From Betaproteobacteria bacterium (lineage in GTDB: Bacteria; Pseudomonadota; Gammaproteobacteria; Burkholderiales; CANMPU01): a DNA stretch of 7,740 bases. The stretch lies in the NCBI GenBank assembly GCA_947499755.1, contig CANMPU010000038.1:1-7740 (forward strand). The letters run 5' to 3'. Positions 1 to 7,203 of this stretch are shown in pieces (position 1 is the stretch's first letter; each line of letters starts with the position of its first letter). A program made the translations under genes and the position numbers. Below the pieces are notes generated by a model. That model was not told the DNA's origin and made no database searches. It saw only the letters and a program-made list of their open reading frames with translations.

Positions 1-1908
1 GGCATGCCGATGGGCATGGCAGAAATTGCTGAGGCACTGTGGAATCACCACCTTAGGCATAACCCGGCGAATCCCCATTGGGTCGATAGGGATCGCTTTG
101 TAATATCTAACGGACATGGTTCGATGTTGCTGTACGCCTTGTTGCATCTGACGGGTTACGATTTGTCGATGGAGGAAATTAAGCGTTTTCGCCAACTGCA
201 TTCGAAAACGCCCGGACACCCAGAGTATGGCATCACGCCCGGCGTCGAAACTACCACAGGACCACTAGGACAGGGGTTCGCGAACGGCGTGGGGCTGGCG
301 ATAGCGGAAAAAATGCTTGCCGCCGAATTCAATCGTGAGAATTTGAACATCGTAAATCACCACACTTATGTGTTTTTGGGTGACGGTTGTCTTATGGAGG
401 GGATCTCGCATGAAGCCGCTTCTCTGGCGGGCAATTTGGGCTTAAACAAGCTCATCGTGTTTTATGATGACAACGGTATATCCATCGATGGACACGTGGA
501 GGGTTGGTTTTCTGACGATACCCCCAAACGATTTCAAGCCTACAACTGGCACGTTATCCCCAATGTTGATGGCCACAATAGCGCAGCGCTAGAGAAAGCC
601 ATCGATAGCGCAAAAGCAATCACGAACAAACCAGTACTTATTTGCTGTAAAACAGTTATCGGCAAGGGCGCACCAAATAAAGCCGGAAGCCATGAGTGCC
701 ACGGCTCCGCGTTGGGGGATGCCGAAATTGCTGCAACACGCGCCAGCATTGGTTGGCCGCACCCGCCGTTTCATATCCCGGAAGACGTTTATCAGGGCTG
801 GGATGCGCGCGTAAAAGGTCAGGGATTAGAGCGGCTATGGGATAACAAATTCAGCGAGTATGCCAAGGCCTACCCAAAGGAAGCTGCGGAATTTAAGCGC
901 CGCACCACGGGCAACTTACCGGCAGACTGGAAAAATCAAACCGACGTATTTATTGCGCGTGCCAATGAAAAAGCGGAGACCATTGCAACCCGTAAAGCAT
1001 CGCAAAATTCAATCGAAGCGTTGGCAAATATCCTTCCAGAATTGGTTAGCGGATCAGCAGACTTAGCGAGCTCCAATCTCACGCTCTGGCCTGGCGCACG
1101 TGGTGTTAGCAAGGAAACGGGCGGCAATTACCTATACTACGGCGTGCGCGAATTTGCCATGTCGGCAATCTTAAACGGCTTAACCCTCCATGGCGGTTTT
1201 GTCGTTCTCGGCGCGACCTTTCTAACGTTTTCCGATTACGCAAGAAACGCGCTGCGTTTGGCTGCACTCATGAAAATCGGGTCGATATTTGTATATACAC
1301 ACGACTCTATTGGCTTAGGCGAAGATGGACCAACGCATCAATCGATCGAGCATCTCGCAACGTTGCGCTATATTCCGAACCTTGACGTTTGGCGACCCTG
1401 CGATACCGTGGAGTCGGCGGCTTCCTGGATTTGTGCAGTTCAAAGACGAAATGGCCCGAGCTGTTTGGTGTTCAGCCGACAGAATCTGACATTTCAGAAA
1501 CGAAGCGCGCAACAACTGGCGGACATTAATCGCGGCGGTTATGTGTTGTCCGAGCTAGCGCATGCGAAGGCGATTATTATTGCGACTGGGTCTGAAGTAC
1601 AGCTCGCAATCCAAGCGCAAAAAGTTTTGGCAGAGCAGGGTATCCCCACACGCGTGGTGTCTATCCCTAGCACCAACGTCTTTGATCGCCAAGATGAGGC
1701 CTATAAGAAATCTGTTTTACCTGCGGGTATAGTGCGCATAGCGATTGAGGCGGGCATCAGCGATTTCTGGAGAAAGTATGTCGGGCTTGAGGGTGGCGTG
1801 GTCGGAATAGACACCTACGGAGAGTCGGCACCGGCCGGAGATTTATTTAAGCATTTTGGATTTACGGTGGAAAATTTAGTAAATACCGTAAAAAATGTAG
1901 TGAAGTAA
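1..1908 (+). CDS. tkt: Transketolase, 5'-truncated by the window edge
   Basis: Thiamine-diphosphate enzyme that moves two-carbon ketol units between sugar phosphates (xylulose-5-P, ribose-5-P, erythrose-4-P) in the cytosolic pentose phosphate pathway or Calvin cycle. The frame is open from base 1. The ATG at 4 is not the real start: the first codon, GGC, aligns with Gly28 of E. coli TktA, so about 27 residues including catalytic His26 lie upstream. Visible landmarks, counting Met at base 4 as 1: SNGHGS at 35-40 (E. coli His66), SKTPGHP at 67-73 (His100), the ThDP-binding GDGC at 127-130 followed by [14 protein letters not shown] (His261), GSADLA, YGVREF with the cofactor-activating Glu (E411), [10 protein letters not shown] (Asp469, His473) and SRQN. 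The C-terminal domain is complete, ending with [10 protein letters not shown] and a normal stop. All three domains are present and no key residue is lost in the visible part. gap follows 55 nt later, so co-transcription is likely. Identity is near certain; isozyme role is not decidable. Confidence 0.97.
   Translation, partial: GMPMGMAEIAEALWNHHLRHNPANPHWVDRDRFVISNGHGSMLLYALLHLTGYDLSMEEIKRFRQLHSKTPGHPEYGITPGVETTTGPLGQGFANGVGLAIAEKMLAAEFNRENLNIVNHHTYVFLGDGCLMEGISHEAASLAGNLGLNKLIVFYDDNGISIDGHVEGWFSDDTPKRFQAYNWHVIPNVDGHNSAALEKAIDSAKAITNKPVLICCKTVIGKGAPNKAGSHECHGSALGDAEIAATRASIGWPHPPFHIPEDVYQGWDARVKGQGLERLWDNKFSEYAKAYPKEAAEFKRRTTGNLPADWKNQTDVFIARANEKAETIATRKASQNSIEALANILPELVSGSADLASSNLTLWPGARGVSKETGGNYLYYGVREFAMSAILNGLTLHGGFVVLGATFLTFSDYARNALRLAALMKIGSIFVYTHDSIGLGEDGPTHQSIEHLATLRYIPNLDVWRPCDTVESAASWICAVQRRNGPSCLVFSRQNLTFQKRSAQQLADINRGGYVLSELAHAKAIIIATGSEVQLAIQAQKVLAEQGIPTRVVSIPSTNVFDRQDEAYKKSVLPAGIVRIAIEAGISDFWRKYVGLEGGVVGIDTYGESAPAGDLFKHFGFTVENLVNTVKNVVK
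1861..1892. repeat. 8-bp inverted repeat at the 3' end of tkt
   Basis: TTTACGGT (1861-1868) and ACCGTAAA (1885-1892) are perfect inverted copies separated by 16 bases. Part of the spacer is itself a small dyad, ATTTA-G-TAAAT (1874-1884). The element lies inside the last codons of tkt, about 70 nt before the gap start codon. It could be an operator for gap and downstream genes or an RNA hairpin, but there is no T-run after it as a rho-independent terminator would need. It may also be chance, since these codons encode a plausible transketolase C-terminus. Confidence 0.3.
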
Positions 1909-1951
1909 GAAGACGTATTTATTAATTAGTGACCAATTTTATACGACGGTT

Positions 1952-1957
1952 AAGGAG
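1952..1957 (+). promoter_or_regulatory. Shine-Dalgarno site of gap
   Basis: AAGGAG lies six bases before the ATG at 1964. It is a near-consensus ribosome binding site and the strongest in the window, and it fixes the gap start. It contrasts with the weak sites ahead of the PGK-PK fusion and purE. Confidence 0.85.
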
Positions 1958-1963
1958 AACGTA

Positions 1964-2974
1964 ATGGCAATCAGGGTAGCAATCAACGGGTATGGGCGTA
2001 TCGGACGTAATATATTACGCGCACTGTATGAATCTGGCCGCAATAATCAAATTTCTATTGTGGCAATAAATGATTTAGGCAGCGCACAAACAAACGCCCA
2101 TCTAACGCGTTTCGATACCGCACACGGAAAATTCAAGGGAAGCGTGCAGGTTGAAGGCGATTACATGGTTGTTAACGGAGAAAAAATCAAGGTGTTGGCG
2201 ATGCGCAATCCCGCCGAACTACCATGGAAAGATTTGGGTGTAGACGTTGTTTTGGAATGTACCGGCTTATTTACTACCAAGGCAAAAGCATCGGCGCACT
2301 TGCAGGGCGGCGCCAAAAAAGTAATCGTTTCTGCGCCAGGAGGTAGCGACGTCGATGCAACCATAGTGTATGGCGTGAACCACAACATACTGAAAGCAGC
2401 GCACACGGTCATATCAAATGCGTCGTGCACGACGAATTGTTTGGCGCCCATGATAAAACCCTTGCATGAAAAAATCGGCGTGGTTTCCGGACTAATGACA
2501 ACAGTGCATAGCTATACCAATGATCAAGTTCTCACCGATGTTTACCACGAAGATTTACGCAGAGCGCGCTCCGCAACGATGTCCATGATCCCGACCAAAA
2601 CAGGTGCCGCGACAGCGGTTGGATTGGTTCTGCCGGAGCTAAACGGAAAATTAGATGGGTTCGCCGTGCGCGTTCCCACAATTAACGTATCGTTGGTAGA
2701 TTTGTCGTTCGTCGCGGCGCGCGCAACCACGGTCGATGAAGTGAATGGAATTATGAAGGCGGCCGCAGAGGGCGATCTTAAAGGCATACTTGCCTATAAC
2801 ACCGAGCAATTGGTATCGGTAGACTTTAATCATGACCCGGTGTCGAGTACGTTTGACTCCACGCTGACTAAGGTGTCGGGTAATTTAGTGAAAGTACTCT
2901 CGTGGTACGATAATGAATGGGGTTTTTCCAATCGTATGCTAGACACGACAGTTGCGTTGATGAACGCGAAGTAA
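1964..2974 (+). CDS. gap: Glyceraldehyde-3-phosphate dehydrogenase, type I
   Basis: Catalyses reversible oxidative phosphorylation of glyceraldehyde-3-phosphate to 1,3-bisphosphoglycerate in the cytosol, supplying the substrate of the PGK domain encoded next. The 336 residues match the usual family length. The N-terminal Rossmann domain has the dinucleotide loop GYGRIG (10-14 region) and an acidic Asp37 after the second strand, the residue that normally binds the adenosine ribose of NAD. The catalytic domain has the active-site motif SNASCTTNC (151-159) with nucleophile Cys155, His182 in TTVHSY, and the C-terminal SWYDNEWG (313-320). The segment before HEDLRRAR carries Val193-Tyr194 where strictly NAD-dependent Bacillus-type enzymes have Leu-Pro, so cofactor preference is best left open. 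The start is set by a strong AAGGAG six bases upstream and by the conserved opening [13 protein letters not shown]. It sits 55 nt after tkt and 42 nt before the fusion gene. No anomaly in the active site. Confidence 0.97.
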   Translation: MAIRVAINGYGRIGRNILRALYESGRNNQISIVAINDLGSAQTNAHLTRFDTAHGKFKGSVQVEGDYMVVNGEKIKVLAMRNPAELPWKDLGVDVVLECTGLFTTKAKASAHLQGGAKKVIVSAPGGSDVDATIVYGVNHNILKAAHTVISNASCTTNCLAPMIKPLHEKIGVVSGLMTTVHSYTNDQVLTDVYHEDLRRARSATMSMIPTKTGAATAVGLVLPELNGKLDGFAVRVPTINVSLVDLSFVAARATTVDEVNGIMKAAAEGDLKGILAYNTEQLVSVDFNHDPVSSTFDSTLTKVSGNLVKVLSWYDNEWGFSNRMLDTTVALMNAK

Positions 2975-3016
2975 AGAGATCGCTTATACCCCGAAGTCAC
3001 CCTAACGCGCATATTT

Positions 3017-5620
3017 ATGGCCATCATTAAAATGACCGATTTGGACCTTGCCGGAAAGCGGGTATTAATTCGGGAAGATTTAAATGTCCCAATGAAGGAT
3101 GGCAGGGTGGCGGACGATAGCCGCCTACGCGCTTGTTTGCCGACGATTGCGTACGCGCTGAATGCCAATGCCCGGGTCATCCTCATGTCTCACCTCGGGC
3201 GGCCGCAAGAAGGCCACTATGAAGAGAGTCTTTCACTCAAGCCGGTAGCGCAACGCTTGGGCGAACTATTGGGTCGCGATATCAGGTTAGTGAAGGACTG
3301 GGCGACGGCACCAGATGTTGCGCCCGGCAAAGTCGTATTATTAGAAAACGTTCGTTTCAACAAAGGCGAAATGAAAAACGACGACGAGCTCGCGCAACGC
3401 ATGGCGGGGTTATGCGATGTTTTTGTTATGGACGCGTTTGGCACAGCGCATCGCGCAGAAGCTTCAACACACGCCGTTGCAAAATTTGCGTCTACTGCTT
3501 GCGCTGGGCCTTTGCTAGTTAAGGAATTAGAGGCCCTCGGTAAAGCCCTTGAAAAACCCACAAGACCACTGGTCGCGATTGTCGCGGGTTCTAAAGTATC
3601 GACAAAATTGACGGTTTTAAAATCGCTGGCGTATATCGTGGATCACCTAATAGTTGGTGGCGGAATAGCCAACACCTTCCTTTTGGCACAAGGCCATGCG
3701 ATTGGGAAATCGATCGCCGAGCCCGACATGATTGGTGAGGCCAAAGAAATCATTTCCATCATGCGTAACAAAGGTGCTGAGGTCCCAATTCCCACAGACG
3801 TTGTTTGTGGAAAAAAACTTGAAGAATCGGCTTCAGCGCAAACAAAATCCGTGAATGATGTTGCGGCGGATGACATGATCCTCGACATTGGACCGGAAAC
3901 CTGTAAACGACTGGAACAACTACTGGCGCGTGCCGGTACGATTGTTTGGAACGGACCAGTCGGCGTGTTTGAATTCGACCAATTCGCTAACGGAACGCGC
4001 GCGATTTCACGTGCGGTTGCCGCCTCAAAAGCGATTTCAATTGCGGGTGGCGGCGACACGCTGGCCGCCATCGCAAAATATAAGATTGAAGACAAAGTCT
4101 CCTACATTTCCACGGGAGGTGGCGCTTTTCTAGAGTTTCTGGAGGGGAAAAAACTACCTGCCGTAGAAATTCTCGAAGAACGCGCTCGAGAAAAAGGGCG
4201 GCGAACAAAAATTATTGCGACCCTGGGCCCAAGCTCTCGCGAAACCGACGTTCTCGGGAAAATTCTAGACGCTGGCGTTGATGTTATTCGGCTGAACTTT
4301 TCCCATGGCGATCACGCACAACACCGCGAGAACGCGAAGCGCGCGCGTGAGTGTGCGCAAAAACGCGGGCGTGATGTGGGCATTGTCGTTGACTTACAGG
4401 GACCAAAAATTCGCATCGGAAAGTTTGCTTCCGGAAAGATTACGCTGGAAAATGGAAACCCGTTTATCCTGGATATCGATTGGAATCTTGATCAGGGAAA
4501 TTCAGAACGCGTGGGGGTGGTGTATCAAGAACTCACCAATGACGTTAAGGAGAACGACACGCTGCTGCTAGCCGATGGAAAGATCGAACTGAAAGTAAAC
4601 AAAGTAGACGGCAAGCAAATTATTTGTAAGGTAATGCAAGGCGGGGAGCTCTCAAGCAACGCCGGTATCAATCTAAAAGGCGGTGGATTAAATGCCGCTG
4701 CGCTTACGGACAAGGACAAGGAAGATATCAAAGTCGCGGCGGAAATCGGGGCAGATTACTTAGCAGTATCCTTCCCCTGTTGCGGCGCAGACATGCGGCT
4801 CGCCCGAAAACTTTTGCAGCAGGCCGGAGGTAAGGCGAAATTGATTGCCAAAATCGAGCGCGCCGAAGCCTATCGATCGTTAGACGAAATTCTTGATGAA
4901 TCAGATGCTGTTATGGTCGCGCGCGGCGATCTTGCAGTCGAGATGGGGGATGCGCGCGTCCCGGCATTACAAAAGAACATCATCGCGCGTGCTAGGGATA
5001 AATACAAGCCTGTGATCATCGCGACGCAAATGATGCAATCTATGGTTAAGTCTCCAAATCCGACACGGGCCGAAGTATCCGATGTGGCCAACGCGGTTCT
5101 AGATGGTGCTGATGCGGTGATGTTGTCAGAGGAAACGGCTATTGGCGAGTTTCCGGTCGCGGCGGTTAGCGCTATGAGCCGAGTGTGTCTAGAGGCGGAG
5201 AAAAGTACCGACTTAGCGCTGGACCAGGATTTCGGCAATATGGTATTTGAACGCATCGACCAATCAATCGCGATGGCGGCGTCTTTCACCGCATATCACC
5301 TTAAGGTGAAGGCGATTGGCGCATTGACGGAATCGGGCTCAACGCCATTATGGATGTCGCGAATCAACTCCGGTGTTCCTATATATGCGCTCACTCCGCA
5401 ACTTGAAGCGCGTGGAAGGGTTACGCTATATCGAAACGTGTACCCCATAGAATTTGTTCCGGTCTCCAAAGAGCGCGACGATGTTTTGCGTGAGGCCATA
5501 CAAGAACTGGTTTTGCGTGGTTTGGTTGTGGAGGGTGATTCGGTCTTATTAACCATAGGCGAATTAGTAGGCGAGGTCGGCGGCACCAATACATTAAAGA
5601 TAGTGCGCGTTGGACACTAG
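3017..5620 (+). CDS. pgk-pyk: Fused phosphoglycerate kinase-pyruvate kinase
   Basis: A single 867-residue frame encodes two complete glycolytic kinases. Residues 1-390 are phosphoglycerate kinase (1,3-bisphosphoglycerate + ADP to 3-phosphoglycerate + ATP): IREDLNVP (18-25), SHLGRP (58-63), [11 protein letters not shown] (108-118), MDAFGTAHR (138-146), AGSKVSTK (190-197), [10 protein letters not shown] (311-320), nucleotide-loop AGGGDT (343-348), and the normal C-terminus ending LEERA. Residues 395-867 are a PykA-type pyruvate kinase (phosphoenolpyruvate + ADP to pyruvate + ATP): [11 protein letters not shown] (395-405), RLNFSHG (425-431), DLQGPKIR (459-466), catalytic-base motif [10 protein letters not shown] with Lys612, VARGDL with Asp638, ATQM with Thr670, [22 protein letters not shown], and a closing GGTNT. 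About 473 residues match PykF/PykA length. Lys464 in QGPK is the residue linked to potassium-independent pyruvate kinases. The start agrees with E. coli Pgk, but no clear Shine-Dalgarno precedes it. I infer a bifunctional enzyme; activity of both halves is untested. Confidence 0.95.
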   Translation: MAIIKMTDLDLAGKRVLIREDLNVPMKDGRVADDSRLRACLPTIAYALNANARVILMSHLGRPQEGHYEESLSLKPVAQRLGELLGRDIRLVKDWATAPDVAPGKVVLLENVRFNKGEMKNDDELAQRMAGLCDVFVMDAFGTAHRAEASTHAVAKFASTACAGPLLVKELEALGKALEKPTRPLVAIVAGSKVSTKLTVLKSLAYIVDHLIVGGGIANTFLLAQGHAIGKSIAEPDMIGEAKEIISIMRNKGAEVPIPTDVVCGKKLEESASAQTKSVNDVAADDMILDIGPETCKRLEQLLARAGTIVWNGPVGVFEFDQFANGTRAISRAVAASKAISIAGGGDTLAAIAKYKIEDKVSYISTGGGAFLEFLEGKKLPAVEILEERAREKGRRTKIIATLGPSSRETDVLGKILDAGVDVIRLNFSHGDHAQHRENAKRARECAQKRGRDVGIVVDLQGPKIRIGKFASGKITLENGNPFILDIDWNLDQGNSERVGVVYQELTNDVKENDTLLLADGKIELKVNKVDGKQIICKVMQGGELSSNAGINLKGGGLNAAALTDKDKEDIKVAAEIGADYLAVSFPCCGADMRLARKLLQQAGGKAKLIAKIERAEAYRSLDEILDESDAVMVARGDLAVEMGDARVPALQKNIIARARDKYKPVIIATQMMQSMVKSPNPTRAEVSDVANAVLDGADAVMLSEETAIGEFPVAAVSAMSRVCLEAEKSTDLALDQDFGNMVFERIDQSIAMAASFTAYHLKVKAIGALTESGSTPLWMSRINSGVPIYALTPQLEARGRVTLYRNVYPIEFVPVSKERDDVLREAIQELVLRGLVVEGDSVLLTIGELVGEVGGTNTLKIVRVGH
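4187..4198 (+). other. Junction of the PGK and pyruvate kinase domains
   Basis: Codons 391-394 (Arg-Glu-Lys-Gly) are all that lies between the usual end of PGK (LEERA, residues 386-390) and the usual first strand of pyruvate kinase (RRTKII, from 395). No stop, start codon or spacer remains. In-frame ATG, GTG and TTG codons are all absent from codon 318 to codon 453, and the first in-frame ATG in the pyruvate kinase half is codon 540 (4634). Separate translation of a complete pyruvate kinase by a normal start is therefore excluded by the sequence as given. Confidence 0.88.
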
Positions 5621-5640
5621 TGAAACCAGTCGGAATAAAG

Positions 5641-5646
5641 AAAGAG
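5641..5646 (+). promoter_or_regulatory. Probable ribosome binding site of fba
   Basis: AAAGAG, within a purine-rich run beginning near 5635, lies seven bases before the ATG at 5654. It is a moderate Shine-Dalgarno match and supports that start over the out-of-frame ATG at 5658. Confidence 0.55.
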
Positions 5647-5653
5647 TATCTTT

Positions 5654-6676
5654 ATGAATGCTAGCGACCTTGAGGCAATTGCCAAAGCGATGGTAGCGTC
5701 CGGCAAGGGGATTTTGGCGATAGATGAAAGCCATGCTACTTGTAAGAAGCGCTTCGATAGTATCGCTGTTGAAGCGACGCCAGAAAATCGCAGAGCATAT
5801 CGAGAATTATTGATGACGGTCCCGGGAGGGAATGAATTTCTAAGCGGCGTAATTCTCTATGACGAAACCATGCGACAAACGACAGCGCAGGGGGTGCCGT
5901 TTCCTGATGTGCTCAAACAACAAGGAATTTTGCCAGGTATCAAGGTTGACACCGGCGCCATGAAACTTGCGGGGAGTCCCAATGAAAAGATCACAGAAGG
6001 TTTGGACGGTTTGCGCGAGCGCTTAGTTGAGTATAAGCAGCTAGGCGCTTGTTTTGCCAAATGGCGCGCGGTGATTACGATAGGTGAAGGCATCCCGAGC
6101 GCGAGATGCATAGAAGCGAACGCGCGCGCACTTGCGCGCTATGCCGCGCTATGCCAAGAGAATGGCCTAGTACCGATCGTAGAACCGGAAGTTCTAATGG
6201 AGGGCGATCATGACATTGCGCGTTGTTTTGACGTAACCCAAGAAACGTTACATCAAGTTTTCCATGCGCTTCATAGCCAACATGTTGCACTAGAGGGCGT
6301 TATTCTCAAGGCGAGTATGGTTATTCCCGGGGGAAAATGTGCGGCGCAAGCAAGCGTGCAAGAGGTCGCGGCCGCGACGGTACGCTGCCTGCGAAGAAGT
6401 GTCCCTGCAGCCGTTCCCGGTGTTGTTTTTCTTTCTGGCGGGCAAAGTGAGGAAATTGCGACTGCGCATCTGAATGCAATGAATCAAATGGGGCCACACG
6501 CTTGGCCGCTTAGCTTTTCTTATGGTCGTGCGTTACAGGCGCCTGTGCTGAGGGTTTGGCGCGGAATGAAGGAAAACGTACGCTCGGCACAAAGCGCTTT
6601 ATATCATCGTGAGAAATGCAATAGCGCCGCTTGCTTTGGTCGTTATACACCGCAGATGGAAAACTATACCGCCTAG
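5654..6676 (+). CDS. Fructose-bisphosphate aldolase, class I
   Basis: Cleaves fructose-1,6-bisphosphate to dihydroxyacetone phosphate and glyceraldehyde-3-phosphate, or runs in reverse for gluconeogenesis or the Calvin cycle, using a lysine Schiff base rather than a metal. The 340-residue TIM barrel carries the class I residues, given with rabbit-muscle numbering in brackets: Asp24 in GILAIDES (33), Lys97 in GIKVD (107), Lys136 and Arg138 in FAKWRAV (146, 148), Glu177 and Glu179 in PIVEPEVL (187, 189), Schiff-base Lys219 in VILKASMV (229), Ser261 in FLSGGQS (271) and Arg292 in SYGRALQ (303). The C-terminus, GRYTPQMENYTA, carries Tyr338 near the end; whether it acts like the mobile C-terminal Tyr of animal enzymes is unknown. 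It follows the fusion gene by 33 nt and precedes purE by 20 nt, so it is probably in the same operon. The slot is more often filled by a class II, zinc-dependent aldolase in related clusters, as I recall, which suggests replacement. Confidence 0.95.
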   Translation: MNASDLEAIAKAMVASGKGILAIDESHATCKKRFDSIAVEATPENRRAYRELLMTVPGGNEFLSGVILYDETMRQTTAQGVPFPDVLKQQGILPGIKVDTGAMKLAGSPNEKITEGLDGLRERLVEYKQLGACFAKWRAVITIGEGIPSARCIEANARALARYAALCQENGLVPIVEPEVLMEGDHDIARCFDVTQETLHQVFHALHSQHVALEGVILKASMVIPGGKCAAQASVQEVAAATVRCLRRSVPAAVPGVVFLSGGQSEEIATAHLNAMNQMGPHAWPLSFSYGRALQAPVLRVWRGMKENVRSAQSALYHREKCNSAACFGRYTPQMENYTA

Positions 6677-6696
6677 GGCATGGGCGTTGAAATGCA

Positions 6697-7203
6697 ATGG
6701 CTAAAACCACGAAAATAAAAACCTTGGTTGGCGTCGTCATGGGGAGCAAGAGCGACTGGGGCATCATGCAGCACGCGACGCGACAGCTAGAGGCGTTCAA
6801 GGTTCCGTTTGAAGCGTGCATCGTATCTGCACACCGCACACCAAATTTACTTTTTGAATACGCGGAAACTGCAGCAAAGCGCGGGCTGCGCTGCATCATC
6901 GCCGGCGCTGGCGGCTCAGCCCATTTGCCTGGGATGCTAGCAGCAAAGACGATAGTTCCGGTACTTGGCGTGCCGGTTCCTTCCAAACATTTGCAAGGGC
7001 TAGACTCCTTGCTTTCCATAGTACAGATGCCAAAGGGTATTCCTGTGGCGACCTTCGCTATTGGGGAGGCCGGGGCAGCAAATGCGGGTCTATTCGCCGT
7101 TTCTATCATTGCCAGGCATGACGCCGCGTTAGGAAAGCGCCTACAAGCGTTTCGCGATTCGCAAGAGGAAGCTGTTAGGGCAATGAGTTTGAACGACCAG
7201 TAA
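6697..7203 (+). CDS. purE: N5-carboxyaminoimidazole ribonucleotide mutase (PurE, class I)
   Basis: Rearranges N5-CAIR, the product of PurK, to CAIR in de novo purine synthesis in the cytosol. The 168 residues match E. coli PurE (169). Diagnostic motifs are MGSKSDW (15-21), which binds the substrate phosphate and ribose, SAHRTP (44-49) with catalytic His46, the glycine-rich [12 protein letters not shown] (69-80), PVLGVPV, and [11 protein letters not shown] followed by [10 protein letters not shown]. The bacterial PurK-dependent class fits, because purK is the next gene. The start at 6697 is the only in-frame ATG before the conserved first strand; no good Shine-Dalgarno is visible in the 20-nt gap after fba, so translation may depend on ribosomes arriving from fba. 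The stop TAA shares its last base with the purK start. Confidence 0.97.
   Translation: MAKTTKIKTLVGVVMGSKSDWGIMQHATRQLEAFKVPFEACIVSAHRTPNLLFEYAETAAKRGLRCIIAGAGGSAHLPGMLAAKTIVPVLGVPVPSKHLQGLDSLLSIVQMPKGIPVATFAIGEAGAANAGLFAVSIIARHDAALGKRLQAFRDSQEEAVRAMSLNDQ

Noticed and set aside
4..6. ATG at base 4 as the start of transketolase
   Set aside because: The preceding GGC and the following residues align with Gly28 onward of E. coli TktA, inside the GHPG-PMGM motif, so this is an internal Met and the true start lies outside the window.
1909..1963. Sigma-70 promoter in the AT-rich gap between tkt and gap
   Set aside because: There are TATA-like hexamers around 1940, but no acceptable -35 at the right distance; not strong enough to annotate.
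4141..4147. GGAGGGG as a ribosome binding site for a separate pyruvate kinase
   Set aside because: No ATG, GTG or TTG follows in the pyruvate kinase frame at any usable distance; the bases encode the normal PGK C-terminal Glu-Gly region.
4187..4198. Fusion as a simple assembly or base-calling artefact
   Set aside because: A missed stop or single indel would leave residual spacer and start codon between the domains; the join is exact with four residues, so a true deletion is the simpler reading, though read coverage could still test this.
6680..6718. Twelve-codon frame starting in the fba-purE gap and overlapping the purE start
   Set aside because: No ribosome binding site, no leader-like run of a regulatory amino acid and no attenuator structure follows; such short frames are expected by chance.
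6510..7109. 199-codon open frame on the - strand opposite the end of fba and most of purE
   Set aside because: It runs antisense to two clearly recognised genes, its translation resembles no family I know, and it crosses the fba-purE boundary; it is a by-product of codon use in the real genes.
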